Assembly: GCF_001279695.1 (NCBI RefSeq)
Contig: NZ_LGDD01000311.1
Location: 1 to 56,618, forward strand
Direction of reading: 5' to 3'
DNA length: 56,618 nucleotides
DNA from: Streptomyces sp. WM6378
GTDB lineage: Bacteria > Actinomycetota > Actinomycetes > Streptomycetales > Streptomycetaceae
Made by a program: the position numbers and the translations under genes. Positions within the stretch are counted from its first letter, which is position 1. Every line of letters begins with the position of its first letter. The notes beneath the pieces are model-generated. The model searched no databases. It saw only the letters and a program-made list of their open reading frames with translations, and was not told the origin of the DNA. Shown piece by piece: positions 35,741-43,928 of the stretch.

Positions 35741-36165
35741 GCACCGCACCCGACGGAACCGTCCTCGCCGCGGGGTGCGTGCTGTGGCGCCGCTCCCCGT
35801 GGGGGGACGAGGGGATAGAGGTCTGCCTCGTCCACCGCCCGAAGTACGACGACTGGTCGCACCCCAAGGGCAAGCTGAAGCGGGGCGAGGCGGCGCTCGC
35901 GGGGGCGCTGCGCGAGGTCCTTGAGGAGACGGGGTACCAGTGCACGCCCGGCGCGGCGCTGCCCACCGTCCACTACACGGACGGCCAGGGCCGGCCCAAG
36001 CGGGTCGAGTACTGGGCCGCCGAGGCGGGCGAGGGCCGGTTCACCGCGAACTCCGAGGTCGACCGGCTGCTCTGGCTGCCCCCGGCGGCCGCCCACCACC
36101 GCCTCACCCAGCCCCGCGACCGCCAGCTGGTCCTGGCGCTGCTCGACGCGCTGCATTCAGCCTGA
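35737..36165 (+). CDS. Nudix hydrolase
   Basis: A 142-residue Nudix pyrophosphatase. The Nudix box is complete: G-KLKRG-E, seven residues, then REVLEETGY, giving the magnesium ligands. The substrate-binding segment VCLVHRPKYDDWSHPKGK is of the ADP-sugar/diadenosine polyphosphate or MutT1 type. Single-domain, without the histidine phosphatase domain found in mycobacterial MutT1. It is the third gene of the ppk-CHAD-Nudix unit (4-bp overlap). It may cleave diphosphoinositol- or dinucleoside-polyphosphates linked to polyphosphate metabolism, which is an inference from context. Confidence 0.9.
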   Translation: MSTAPDGTVLAAGCVLWRRSPWGDEGIEVCLVHRPKYDDWSHPKGKLKRGEAALAGALREVLEETGYQCTPGAALPTVHYTDGQGRPKRVEYWAAEAGEGRFTANSEVDRLLWLPPAAAHHRLTQPRDRQLVLALLDALHSA

Positions 36166-36277
36166 CATTTCCTGACACTTCCGTGGGACTGACAGGGGGT
36201 ACGCCCCGGGCGCAGAATCGGTTCCGGACGCCAACTGAACACGAACCGGTAACGGCCGGCACCGCACTGCCCGCCAC

Positions 36278-36321
36278 GGTTCACCTTCCGTTAACTCTCC
36301 CCCGCCGACCGCTTCACCTGT
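36278..36321 (+). promoter_or_regulatory. Pho box (PhoP site) of pstSCAB
   Basis: Eleven-nucleotide units in phase: GGTTCACCTTC (36278), CGTTAACTCTC (36289), a poor unit (36300) and GCTTCACCTGT (36311). The GTTCACC core and 11-nt period are the Streptomyces Pho-box signature. A -10-like TAATTT follows about 6 bp later, and the pstS GTG about 110 bp after the box. It predicts induction at low phosphate through PhoR-PhoP. Confidence 0.82.
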
Positions 36322-36433
36322 TCTGCCTAATTTCGGCCTTACACGGTGCACGGCGTCCCGCCCTCACCGCACCACCACGCACGCCGCCGTAAAACGAACG
36401 GAAACCGGCGGCTCCCGGAAGGAACACCCGAAA

Positions 36434-37576
36434 GTGAAGCTTCAGCGCAAGAACCGGCTCCGCGCCACCGCCCTCGGCGTCATCGCCGTGTCCAGCGCCC
36501 TGGCCCTCACGGCGTGCGGCAGCGACAACAACAGCGGCGGCGGGACCACGGGCGGTACGGGTGGCACGGCCTCCGGCGCTGCGTCGAACGTGAAGTGTGA
36601 CGGAGCCAAGGGCCAGCTCCTGGCCTCCGGCTCCTCCGCGCAGAAGAACGCCATGGACCTCTGGGTCAAGAACTACATGGCGGCCTGCAAGGACGCGCAG
36701 ATCAACTACAAGTCCTCCTCCTCCGGTGAGGGCATCGTCGCCTTCACCCAGGGCACGGTCGCCTTCGCCGGCTCCGACTCGCCGCTCAACGCCCAGCAGG
36801 TCGAGGACTCCAAGAAGGTCTGCACCGGCGGCCAGGGCATCAACCTCCCGATGGTCGGCGGCCCGATCGCGATCGGCTTCCACGTCGAGGGCGTCGACAG
36901 CCTCGTCCTGGACGCCTCGTCCCTCGCCAAGATCTTCAGCGGCAAGATCACCAAGTGGAACGACGAGGCCATCGCCAAGCTGAACCCGGGCGCCAAGCTC
37001 CCGGACCTGGCGATCCAGGCCTTCCACCGCTCCGAGGACTCCGGCACCACCGAGAACCTCACCAAGTACCTCAGCGCCACCGCGAAGGCCGACTGGACGT
37101 ACGCGCCCGCCAAGAAGTGGGCCGCCCCCGGTGGCCAGGCCGCCTCCGGCTCCGCCGGCGTCGCCGCCCAGGTCAAGCAGACCAACGGCGCCATCGGCTA
37201 CTTCGAGCTCTCCTACGCCTCCTCCCAGTCGATCAAGACCGTCGACATCAACACCGGCGCCTCCGCCCCGGTCAAGGCCAGCTCCGCGAACGCCTCCACC
37301 GCCATCGCCGCCGCGAAGATCGCCGGCACCGGCAAGGACCTGGCGCTGAAGCTGGACTACGCGACCAAGGCCGACAACGCCTACCCGATCGTCCTCGTGA
37401 CGTACGAGGTCGCCTGCGACAAGGGCAACAAGGCCGCCACCCTCCCCGCGGTCAAGTCCTTCCTCTCCTACGCGGCCGGCGCCGACGGGCAGAAGCTGCT
37501 CACCGACGCCAGCTACGCGCCGATCCCGTCCGAGATCAACGCCAAGGTCATCGAGACCATCAACTCCCTCTCGTAG
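36434..37576 (+). CDS. pstS: Phosphate-binding lipoprotein PstS
   Basis: A 380-residue periplasmic-type binding protein that captures phosphate for the PstCAB ABC transporter. Lipoprotein signal with lipobox LTAC (cut before Cys29), then a Gly/Ser/Thr linker. Phosphate-contacting loops are present: LLASGSSAQKNAMDLW, GTVAFAGSDSPLN and RSEDSGTTENLTKYL. The GTG at 36434 has GGAAGGA upstream. The promoter holds a Pho box, and a strong hairpin after the gene may keep pstS mRNA in excess over pstCAB. A high proportion of C-ending Lys/Asn codons suggests high expression. Confidence 0.96.
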   Translation: MKLQRKNRLRATALGVIAVSSALALTACGSDNNSGGGTTGGTGGTASGAASNVKCDGAKGQLLASGSSAQKNAMDLWVKNYMAACKDAQINYKSSSSGEGIVAFTQGTVAFAGSDSPLNAQQVEDSKKVCTGGQGINLPMVGGPIAIGFHVEGVDSLVLDASSLAKIFSGKITKWNDEAIAKLNPGAKLPDLAIQAFHRSEDSGTTENLTKYLSATAKADWTYAPAKKWAAPGGQAASGSAGVAAQVKQTNGAIGYFELSYASSQSIKTVDINTGASAPVKASSANASTAIAAAKIAGTGKDLALKLDYATKADNAYPIVLVTYEVACDKGNKAATLPAVKSFLSYAAGADGQKLLTDASYAPIPSEINAKVIETINSLS

Positions 37577-37586
37577 CAGGACAGTT

Positions 37587-37615
37587 GAGCCGCCGGGCCG
37601 AAGACCCGGCGGCTC
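37587..37615 (+). terminator. Intercistronic hairpin between pstS and pstC
   Basis: GAGCCGCCGGG, 7 nt, CCCGGCGGCTC forms a perfect 11-bp stem just 10 bp beyond the pstS stop. In an operon where the binding protein is needed in excess, it probably acts as an attenuator or as a 3' stability hairpin. Confidence 0.78.
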
Positions 37616-37712
37616 GCGTGGGGCGGGGCCCCGATCCGGCCCCCGCCGCACACCATCCGGTGCACCGCCGCCAGGGGACCCCGTCGGTCCCCGCCCACAG
37701 ACCGGAAAGACC

Positions 37713-38711
37713 ATGGCTTCTTCCATAGCAACGGACACCCCTCCGCCACCCGCTCCCGCCCCGGCAGCACGCCGCAAGCAGTCCACCGGCCGCGCGGGCG
37801 ACAAGATCTTCCTCGGGCTCTCCCGGGGCTCGGGCATCTTCCTGCTCGTCGTCATGGCGGCCATCGCCATCTTCCTGAGCATCCGGGCCGGCATCGCGAT
37901 CTCGAAGGACCAGGGCAACTTCCTGACCACCTTCGACTGGAACCCGGCCGGCAGCCCGCCGGCGTTCGGCATCGCGGTCCTGCTCTTCGGCACCGTCGTC
38001 AGCTCCGTCATCGCGATGGCCATCGCGGTCCCGGTCGCCGTCGGCATCGCCCTGTTCATCTCGCACTACGCGCCGCGCAAGCTGGCCGCCCCCCTCGCGT
38101 ACGTCGTCGATCTGCTCGCCGCCGTGCCGTCGATCGTCTACGGCATCTGGGGCGCCCTGTTCCTGGTGCCCTACCTCGGCGGCCTCAACGACTGGCTCGA
38201 CACGTACCTGGGCTGGACCGTCGTCTTCGAGAAGACCCAGGTCGGCGTCGCCCGCTCCATCTTCACCGTCGGCATCCTGCTCGCGATCATGATCCTGCCG
38301 ATCGTGACCAGCGTCAGCCGCGAGGTCTTCCTCCAGGTCCCGCGCATGAACGAGGAGGCCGCCCTGGCCCTCGGCGCGACCCGCTGGGAAGTCATCCGCC
38401 TCTCGGTGCTGCCGTTCGGCCGCTCGGGCGTGATCTCCGCCTCGATGCTGGGCCTGGGCCGCGCGCTCGGCGAGACGATGGCCGTCGCCACGGTCCTCTC
38501 CCCGAGCTACGTCCTGTCGCTGCACGTCCTCGACCCCGGCGGCGGCACCTTCGCGCAGAACATCGCCGCGAAGTTCGACGAGGCCAACCAGCTCGGCCGC
38601 GACGCCCTGATCGCCTCCGGCCTGGTCCTCTTCGTCCTCACCCTGCTGGTCAACGGCGGCGCCCGCATGATCATCGCCCGCCGCAAGGAGTACTCGGGGG
38701 CCAACGCATGA
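37713..38711 (+). CDS. pstC: Phosphate ABC transporter permease PstC
   Basis: A 332-residue inner-membrane permease with six transmembrane helices. The N-terminal ~35 residues are Pro/Ala rich. The cytoplasmic ABC-interaction loop is PRMNEEAALALGATRWEVIR, followed by LGLGRALGETMAVATVL. The helix pair near LAAVPSIVYGIWGALFLVPY is typical of PstC. It forms a heterodimer with PstA to move phosphate across the membrane using PstB. It begins 136 bp after pstS and is followed by a short hairpin before pstA. Confidence 0.95.
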   Translation: MASSIATDTPPPPAPAPAARRKQSTGRAGDKIFLGLSRGSGIFLLVVMAAIAIFLSIRAGIAISKDQGNFLTTFDWNPAGSPPAFGIAVLLFGTVVSSVIAMAIAVPVAVGIALFISHYAPRKLAAPLAYVVDLLAAVPSIVYGIWGALFLVPYLGGLNDWLDTYLGWTVVFEKTQVGVARSIFTVGILLAIMILPIVTSVSREVFLQVPRMNEEAALALGATRWEVIRLSVLPFGRSGVISASMLGLGRALGETMAVATVLSPSYVLSLHVLDPGGGTFAQNIAAKFDEANQLGRDALIASGLVLFVLTLLVNGGARMIIARRKEYSGANA

Positions 38712-38724
38712 GCCCGGTGTCTTC

Positions 38725-38742
38725 CCGGGGGACAACCCCCGG
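38725..38742 (+). other. Short hairpin between pstC and pstA
   Basis: CCGGGGG, ACAA, CCCCCGG is a perfect 7-bp stem with a tetraloop, 14 bp after pstC, within a 109-bp gap. It might stabilise processed mRNA rather than stop transcription. Confidence 0.5.
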
Positions 38743-38820
38743 CCCCCCGGCCGCAGCCCACCGGGGCCGGCCCCGCCGAGACCTCCACCCCGCAGGACGA
38801 GCCCCCGAAGGGAGCCCCGC

Positions 38821-39894
38821 ATGAGCCACGTAGCCGTTCAGGAAGCCCCGGCCACCCCGGCCCCCGGCAAGGGCAGCCTCAGCCACCGCTCCCTGCCCCG
38901 CTGGGCCGGCGCCGGCTTCGCGGTCGTCGCGATCGCGCTCGCCGTGGGCATCGGCCTCGCCTTCGACCTGCAAAGCAAGGTCCAGTGGGGCCTGATCGCG
39001 GCCCTGCTCTTCATCCTCATCTCGTACGTGGTCACCACGGCCGTCGAGAACAAGCGGCAGGCCAAGGACCGGGTGGCGACCTCCCTGGTCTGGGTCTGCT
39101 TCGTCCTCGCCGTGATCCCGCTGTTCTCCCTCCTGTGGACGACGATCAGCCGCGGCACCAAGGTCCTCAACGGATACTTCCTGACCCACTCGATGGCCGG
39201 CGTCCCCGCCTTCGAGCAGGGCGGCGGCATCTACCACGCGCTGATCGGCACCCTGGAGCAGATCGGCATCGCCACCCTGATCTCCGCGCCGCTCGGCCTG
39301 CTGACCGCGGTCTACCTGGTGGAGTACGGCAAGGGCGCGCTCGCCAAGGCCGTCACCTTCTTCGTCGACGTCATGACGGGCATCCCGTCCATCGTCGCGG
39401 GCCTGTTCATCCTGACCCTGATGCTGATGTTCGACCTGCAGCCCTCGGGCTTCATGGGCTCGCTCGCACTCTCGATCCTGATGATGCCGGTCGTGGTCCG
39501 CTCCACCGAGGAGATGCTCAAGCTCGTCCCGAACGAGCTGCGCGAGGCCTCGCTCGCCCTCGGCGTGCCGAAGTGGCGCACCATCCTGAAGGTGGTCATC
39601 CCGACCGCGATCGGCGGCATCACCACGGGCTTCATGCTCGCGGTCGCCCGCATCGCCGGCGAGACCGCTCCGATCATGCTGCTCGTCTTCGGCAACCAGC
39701 TGATCAACACGAACCCCTTCGAGGGTGCTCAGTCCTCGCTCCCCTTCTACATCTGGGAGCAGTACCGGGTCGGCAGCGACGCGTCGTACGACCGCGCGTG
39801 GGCGGCCGCCCTGGTCCTGATCGCCTTCGTCATGATCCTCAACCTGGTGGCCCGCGGCATCGCCCGCTGGAAGGCCCCGAAGACCGGTCGCTGA
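38821..39894 (+). CDS. pstA: Phosphate ABC transporter permease PstA
   Basis: A 357-residue permease with an extended N-terminal pair of membrane helices (about residues 32-52 and 54-75) before the standard six-helix core. The core has [38 protein letters not shown], the ABC-contact loop [20 protein letters not shown] and [15 protein letters not shown]. It pairs with PstC. It lies 109 bp after pstC and 53 bp before pstB, with its own ribosome site. Confidence 0.95.
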   Translation: MSHVAVQEAPATPAPGKGSLSHRSLPRWAGAGFAVVAIALAVGIGLAFDLQSKVQWGLIAALLFILISYVVTTAVENKRQAKDRVATSLVWVCFVLAVIPLFSLLWTTISRGTKVLNGYFLTHSMAGVPAFEQGGGIYHALIGTLEQIGIATLISAPLGLLTAVYLVEYGKGALAKAVTFFVDVMTGIPSIVAGLFILTLMLMFDLQPSGFMGSLALSILMMPVVVRSTEEMLKLVPNELREASLALGVPKWRTILKVVIPTAIGGITTGFMLAVARIAGETAPIMLLVFGNQLINTNPFEGAQSSLPFYIWEQYRVGSDASYDRAWAAALVLIAFVMILNLVARGIARWKAPKTGR

Positions 39895-39947
39895 CGGCGG
39901 CCACCTCAGCGACCCTTTTCGCACGCTCGAAAGAAGCAGTGATTGTT

Positions 39948-40724
39948 ATGGCCAAGCGAATCGACGTATCGGGCCTCTCCGCCTACTACGGCGCCCACAA
40001 GGCGATCGACGACATCTCGATGACGGTCGAGCCGCGCTCGGTGACGGCGTTCATCGGCCCGTCCGGCTGCGGCAAGTCCACGTTCCTGCGCACCCTGAAC
40101 CGCATGCACGAGGTGACCCCCGGCGGCCGCGTCGAGGGCAAGGTCCTCCTTGACGACGAGAACCTGTACGGCTCCGGGGTCGACCCGGTGGCGGTGCGCC
40201 GCACGGTCGGCATGGTGTTCCAGCGCCCGAACCCGTTCCCGACGATGTCGATCTTCGACAACGTGGCGGCGGGGCTGCGCCTGAACGGCAAGTTCAAGAA
40301 GAGCGAGCTGTCGGACGTCGTCGAGAAGTCCCTCAAGGGCGCGAACCTCTGGAACGAGGTCAAGGACCGCCTGAACAAGCCCGGTTCGGGGCTCTCCGGC
40401 GGCCAGCAGCAGCGCCTGTGCATCGCGCGGGCGATCGCGGTGGAGCCGGACGTCCTCCTGATGGACGAGCCCTGCTCGGCCCTCGACCCGATCTCCACCC
40501 TCGCCATCGAGGACCTGATCGGGGAGCTGAAGGAGCGCTTCACGATCGTGATCGTGACGCACAACATGCAGCAGGCGGCGCGGGTCTCGGACCGTACGGC
40601 GTTCTTCAACCTCGCGGCGGTCGGTCAGCCGGGCAAGCTGATCGAGATCGACGAGACGGAGCGGATCTTCTCCAACCCGTCCGTGCAGGCCACGGAGGAC
40701 TACATCTCGGGCCGCTTCGGCTAG
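39948..40724 (+). CDS. pstB: Phosphate ABC transporter ATPase PstB
   Basis: A 258-residue ATPase that drives the Pst transporter. Walker A is [17 protein letters not shown], the Q loop [14 protein letters not shown], the ABC signature [16 protein letters not shown], Walker [17 protein letters not shown] and the switch His in [16 protein letters not shown]. All motifs are canonical. No phoU follows the operon; the next features are a terminator and a repeat cluster, so phoU must be elsewhere, as is usual in Streptomyces. Confidence 0.96.
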   Translation: MAKRIDVSGLSAYYGAHKAIDDISMTVEPRSVTAFIGPSGCGKSTFLRTLNRMHEVTPGGRVEGKVLLDDENLYGSGVDPVAVRRTVGMVFQRPNPFPTMSIFDNVAAGLRLNGKFKKSELSDVVEKSLKGANLWNEVKDRLNKPGSGLSGGQQQRLCIARAIAVEPDVLLMDEPCSALDPISTLAIEDLIGELKERFTIVIVTHNMQQAARVSDRTAFFNLAAVGQPGKLIEIDETERIFSNPSVQATEDYISGRFG

Positions 40725-40776
40725 GCCCGCCCCAGAACGTCTGCGGTGCTGCATGGCGGTGCCACCGCAAGACGAA

Positions 40777-40807
40777 GGGCCCGCCCCGGTACACCCGGGG
40801 CGGGCCC
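40777..40807 (+). terminator. Terminator of pst operon
   Basis: GGGCCCGCCCCGG, TACAC, CCGGGGCGGGCCC is a perfect 13-bp stem with a 5-nt loop, followed by ATTTA, 52 bp beyond pstB. Confidence 0.85.
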
Positions 40808-40829
40808 ATTTACGTGTGCCCCCGCGCAG

Positions 40830-41279
40830 CCCCCTGGGGCTCCGCCCCAGACCCCGGAGACGCCCCACCCCACCCCTCTCCGAAACCCGCCGGGGGGGTG
40901 GGAAAGGGCTGAAGCCGGGTTTCCTGGGGCTCCGCCCCAGACCCCGCTCGCGCCTGAAGGGCGCTCGTCCTCAAACTCCCCCAAGGCCTCAGGGGGACCC
41001 CGATGACAGGCTGAAATGCTCGATGCGGGCCAGCATCAACCCTGCTAGGGGCGCGGGGAACTGCGCGACCAGCCACACACGACCCGGGGCCGAAAACCGA
41101 GCGGGGGATCCGGGGGCGGAGCCCCCGAGAGGAGGGCAGGGGACGAAGTCCCCGCGGGGGTCTGGGGCGGAGCCCCAGGAGGCCCGAGCCATTCAACCCC
41201 GAGCAACGGGCGGGCGGGTGGGCAAACGCCCCGGGGTCTGGGGCGCAGCCCCAAGGAGCCCGCCCCGCCCCACCGGGGC
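40830..41279. repeat. Repeat cluster between pstB and pit
   Basis: No gene in about 470 bp. Contains TGGGGCTCCGCCCCAGACCC twice (near 40836 and 40926), a ~100-bp module (about 40918-41012) present in inverted orientation at 45.14-45.24 kb, GCGCGGGGAACTGCGCGACC (near 41052), GGACGAAGTCCCC (near 41140) and CGGGCGGGCGGGTGGGCAAA (near 41210). Several are palindromes and could end the convergent pst and pit transcripts. Confidence 0.8.
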
Positions 41280-42278
41280 CTACCCGAAGAAGAGCCGCAC
41301 CACCAGATAGCTCAGCGCAGCGACCCCCGCCGCGGCCGGCATCGTGATGAACCACCCCAGGATGATGTTCTTCGCGACCCCCCACCGCACCGCGTTGACC
41401 CGCTTCGTCGCCCCCACACCCATAATCGCCGAGGTGATCACGTGCGTCGTGGAGATGGGCGCCTGGAACAGGAAGGAGGACCCGAACATGATCGAGGCAC
41501 CCGTCGCCTCCGCGGCGAACCCCTGCGGCGGATCGAGCTCGATGATCTTCCGCCCCAGCGTCCGCATGATCCGCCAGCCACCCGCGTACGTACCGAGCGA
41601 CAGCATCGCCGCGCACGCGATCTTGACCCAGATCGGGATCTCGTCACCCGCGGACTGAACGTTGGCGATGGTCAGCGCCATCACCACGATGCCCATGGTC
41701 TTCTGCGCGTCCTGGAGGCCGTGGCCGAGCGCCATGCCGGCCGCCGAGACGGTCTGCGCGATGCGGAACCCGCGCTTGGCCTTGTGCGGATTGGCCTTGC
41801 GGAACATCCACAGGATCGCGCACATCACGAGGTAGCCGACGATCAGACCGACCACCGGCGAGACGAACATCGGGATGACGATCTTGTCGAGCACCCCGGA
41901 CCAGTACACCGTGATGCCGCCCGCGAGCGCCGCCCCGACCATGCCGCCGAACAGCGCGTGCGAGGAGGACGAGGGCAGCCCGAAGTACCAGGTGACCAGG
42001 TTCCAGATGATCGCGCCGACCAGCGCCGCGAACAGGATCCCCATCCCCTTGTTGCCCTCGGGCGTGGAGATGAGCCCCTCGCTCACGGTCTTGGCGACGC
42101 CGCTGCCGAGGAAGGCACCGGCGAGGTTCATGACGGCAGCCATGGCGAGCGCGGCCCGCGGCGTCAGTGCCCGCGTGGACACCGACGTGGCGATGGCGTT
42201 CGCCGAGTCGTGAAAGCCGTTCGTATACGTGAATCCGAGCGCGACCCCGATGGTCACGATCAACGCAAAGGTGTCCAC
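41280..42278 (-). CDS. Low-affinity inorganic phosphate transporter (Pit)
   Basis: A 332-residue secondary transporter of the PiT family that carries metal-phosphate with protons. The two family signature repeats are seen as GFTYTNGFHDSANAIATSVS near the N-terminus and GMALGHGLQDAQKTMGIVVM in the second half. The segment FGLPSSSSHALFGGMVGAAL is another conserved part. About eight to ten membrane helices are predicted by eye. The GTG at 42278 lies 5 bp after the DUF47 gene, so both are co-transcribed. I remember the S. coelicolor equivalent as pitH1. Confidence 0.93.
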   Translation of the reverse strand: MDTFALIVTIGVALGFTYTNGFHDSANAIATSVSTRALTPRAALAMAAVMNLAGAFLGSGVAKTVSEGLISTPEGNKGMGILFAALVGAIIWNLVTWYFGLPSSSSHALFGGMVGAALAGGITVYWSGVLDKIVIPMFVSPVVGLIVGYLVMCAILWMFRKANPHKAKRGFRIAQTVSAAGMALGHGLQDAQKTMGIVVMALTIANVQSAGDEIPIWVKIACAAMLSLGTYAGGWRIMRTLGRKIIELDPPQGFAAEATGASIMFGSSFLFQAPISTTHVITSAIMGVGATKRVNAVRWGVAKNIILGWFITMPAAAGVAALSYLVVRLFFG

Positions 42279-42283
42279 GGAGG

Positions 42284-42904
42284 TCAGGACTCCTTGACGG
42301 CGATGGTCTCCACCGTGTTCGCCACGTGCTCGAACGCGTCCGCCGCCTCTTCGAGTACGTCCACGATCTGCTTGAGCTTCAGCACCTCGATGGCGTCGTA
42401 CTTGCCGTTGAAGAGGTGGGCGAGCAGCTTGCGGTGGATCTGGTCGGCCTGGTTCTCCAGACGGTTGACCTCGATCCAGTACTCGGTCAGATTGGACATC
42501 GTCCGCAGGTTCGGCATCGCCTCGGCGGTCAGCACGGCCGCCCGGTTGAGCACCTCGATCTGCTGCTCGACGCCCTTGGGCAGTTCCTCCACGTTGTAGA
42601 GGACGACCAGGTCGACGGCCTCCTCCATGAAGTCCATGATGTCGTCGAGGCACGAGGCGAGGTTGTAGATGTCCTCGCGGTCGAACGGCGTGATGAAGGA
42701 GGAGTTCAGCTGGTGGAAGATCGCGTGGGTGGCATCGTCCCCCGCGTGCTCCGCTGCCCGCATGCGCTCCGCGATCTCGGCCCGGGACGCGGAGTCCGCT
42801 CCGAGCAGTTCCATGAGGAGCTTCGAGCCCGTGACGATGTTGTCCGCGGATGCGGAGAACATGTCGTAGAAGCTCGTCTCCCTGGGGGTCAGACGAAAGC
42901 GCAC
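42284..42904 (-). CDS. DUF47/PhoU-like Pit accessory protein
   Basis: A 206-residue helical-bundle protein of the DUF47 family, structurally related to PhoU and nearly always paired with Pit transporters. It begins MRFRLTPRETSFYDMFSASA. Metal-binding-type motifs are in FDREDIYNLASCLDDIMDFM and VNRLENQADQIHRKLLAHLF. The end is KLKQIVDVLEEAADAFEHVA. It is first in the two-gene unit with the Pit transporter and probably tunes or gates it. Its promoter region (42905-43125) is shared divergently with csoR. Confidence 0.92.
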   Translation of the reverse strand: MRFRLTPRETSFYDMFSASADNIVTGSKLLMELLGADSASRAEIAERMRAAEHAGDDATHAIFHQLNSSFITPFDREDIYNLASCLDDIMDFMEEAVDLVVLYNVEELPKGVEQQIEVLNRAAVLTAEAMPNLRTMSNLTEYWIEVNRLENQADQIHRKLLAHLFNGKYDAIEVLKLKQIVDVLEEAADAFEHVANTVETIAVKES

Positions 42905-43049
42905 GTGGGGTCCTCGGAGTGCTTGGGATTCGGTCAGGCTGATGCTAGGCGCATCATCCGGCCACGGCTAACCGGCGTTCTTCAGTGTCGCCCATCAGGC
43001 ACAGTGATCAGCACGGGCCCCCGCCGGGGATCCGGAAATTCGTTACCAT

Positions 43050-43066
43050 ATACCCATGAGGGGTAT
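43050..43066. promoter_or_regulatory. CsoR operator
   Basis: ATACCC, ATGAG, GGGTAT is a perfect inverted repeat in the AT-richest part of the csoR promoter, 60-76 bp before the start codon. Its form matches the TACCC/GGGTA operators of actinobacterial copper-sensing CsoR. It predicts autoregulation by copper. It also lies about 150 bp from the divergent DUF47 start. Confidence 0.8.
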
Positions 43067-43125
43067 CGAACCCCTTGCCGCACACGGCAGGCCACCAGGC
43101 ACATGGCAGACAACGGGAGGACGCG

Positions 43126-43470
43126 ATGACGACCACCGAGGCAGCCGGCCCCCCGGTCGAGACCCCTGTGACCGATCACGACCACGGCGTGCACGGCTAC
43201 CACAAGCAGAAGGACGAGCACCTCAAGCGGCTGCGCCGGATCGAGGGCCAGATCCGCGGTCTGCAGCGGATGGTCGACGAGGACGTCTACTGCATCGACA
43301 TACTCACCCAGGTCTCCGCGTCCACCAAGGCCCTGCAGTCCTTCGCCCTCCAGCTCCTGGAGGAGCACCTGCGGCACTGCGTGGCGGACGCGGCGGTGAA
43401 GGGCGGCGACGAGATCGACGCCAAGGTCGAGGAAGCCACCAAGGCCATCGCCCGCATGATGCGCACGTGA
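43126..43470 (+). CDS. csoR: CsoR, copper-sensing repressor
   Basis: A 114-residue, four-helix, DUF156-type repressor that leaves DNA when it binds Cu(I). The copper ligands are Cys56 (EDVYCIDIL), His81 and Cys85 (EEHLRHC); the 25- and 4-residue spacings equal those of mycobacterial CsoR (C36-H61-C65). The DNA-contacting helix includes HLKRLRRIEGQIRGLQRMVD. The N-terminal ~20 residues, His/Asp-rich, are disordered. ATG at 43126 follows GGGAGG. No copper chaperone or ATPase gene is adjacent, so it regulates in trans. Confidence 0.94.
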   Translation: MTTTEAAGPPVETPVTDHDHGVHGYHKQKDEHLKRLRRIEGQIRGLQRMVDEDVYCIDILTQVSASTKALQSFALQLLEEHLRHCVADAAVKGGDEIDAKVEEATKAIARMMRT

Positions 43471-43517
43471 CGCGAGGACGCGGCCGTACGTGACGCAAGC
43501 AGGCACCCGTACGAACG

Positions 43518-43547
43518 GGGCGCGGCGGGCCCGGACCGGCCGCGCCC
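43518..43547 (+). terminator. Terminator after csoR
   Basis: GGGCGCGGC and GCCGCGCCC form a perfect 9-bp stem with a 12-nt GC-rich loop, 47 bp past csoR and before the convergent small gene. Confidence 0.7.
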
Positions 43548-43592
43548 TCTGCCCCCGTAGGGACCGGCGCCCCCAGCAGGGACCGGTAGGAC

Positions 43593-43790
43593 CTAACCCC
43601 GAGAGTTACGTTCCGGCGGCTGCCCGGCCGGTCCGGGCTGCCCCACGTTCAGCACCTCGTCGATGAGGTCCGGGCTGAGCCGGTCCCCCTCCGCGGCGGA
43701 CGCCGCGATCATCAGTTCACCGCACAGCTCGATCTCGACGAGGGCCACGTGGTCCTGGACGGTCGCACCGCGAAGCGAAGCCACGCACAT
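43593..43790 (-). CDS. Conserved small protein of unknown function
   Basis: A 65-residue soluble protein beginning MCVASLRGATVQDHVALVEI and containing ELCGELMIAASAAEGDRLSP and DLIDEVLNVGQPG. The body looks like a short alpha/beta unit, followed by a Pro/Gly-rich tail ending PERNSRG. ATG at 43790 follows GAGGAAGAGG; the frame is open for another 84 bp but that part is basic/acidic low complexity. I recall similar 60-70-residue proteins in other Streptomyces near csoR. No role is known. Confidence 0.7.
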   Translation of the reverse strand: MCVASLRGATVQDHVALVEIELCGELMIAASAAEGDRLSPDLIDEVLNVGQPGPAGQPPERNSRG

Positions 43791-43928
43791 CACCTCTTCC
43801 TCGACCTCTTCCCGCTCTTCTCGCCATCGTCGGCTTCCTAGCGTAGGGAGAGGGACACGGACCGCGCATGGCACGGACGGACCATTTCCGCCATCACAGG
43901 CCCACCTGAGGGGGCCATTTCTGGCTGA

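Noticed and set aside
40808..41279. Insertion sequence or mobile element at the repeat clusters
   Set aside because: There is no transposase frame, no terminal repeat pair with target duplication and no attachment site; the clusters look like short palindromic modules.
42905..43125. Pho box in front of the DUF47-Pit unit
   Set aside because: I looked for 11-nt GTTCACC-type direct repeats on the minus strand and found none convincing.
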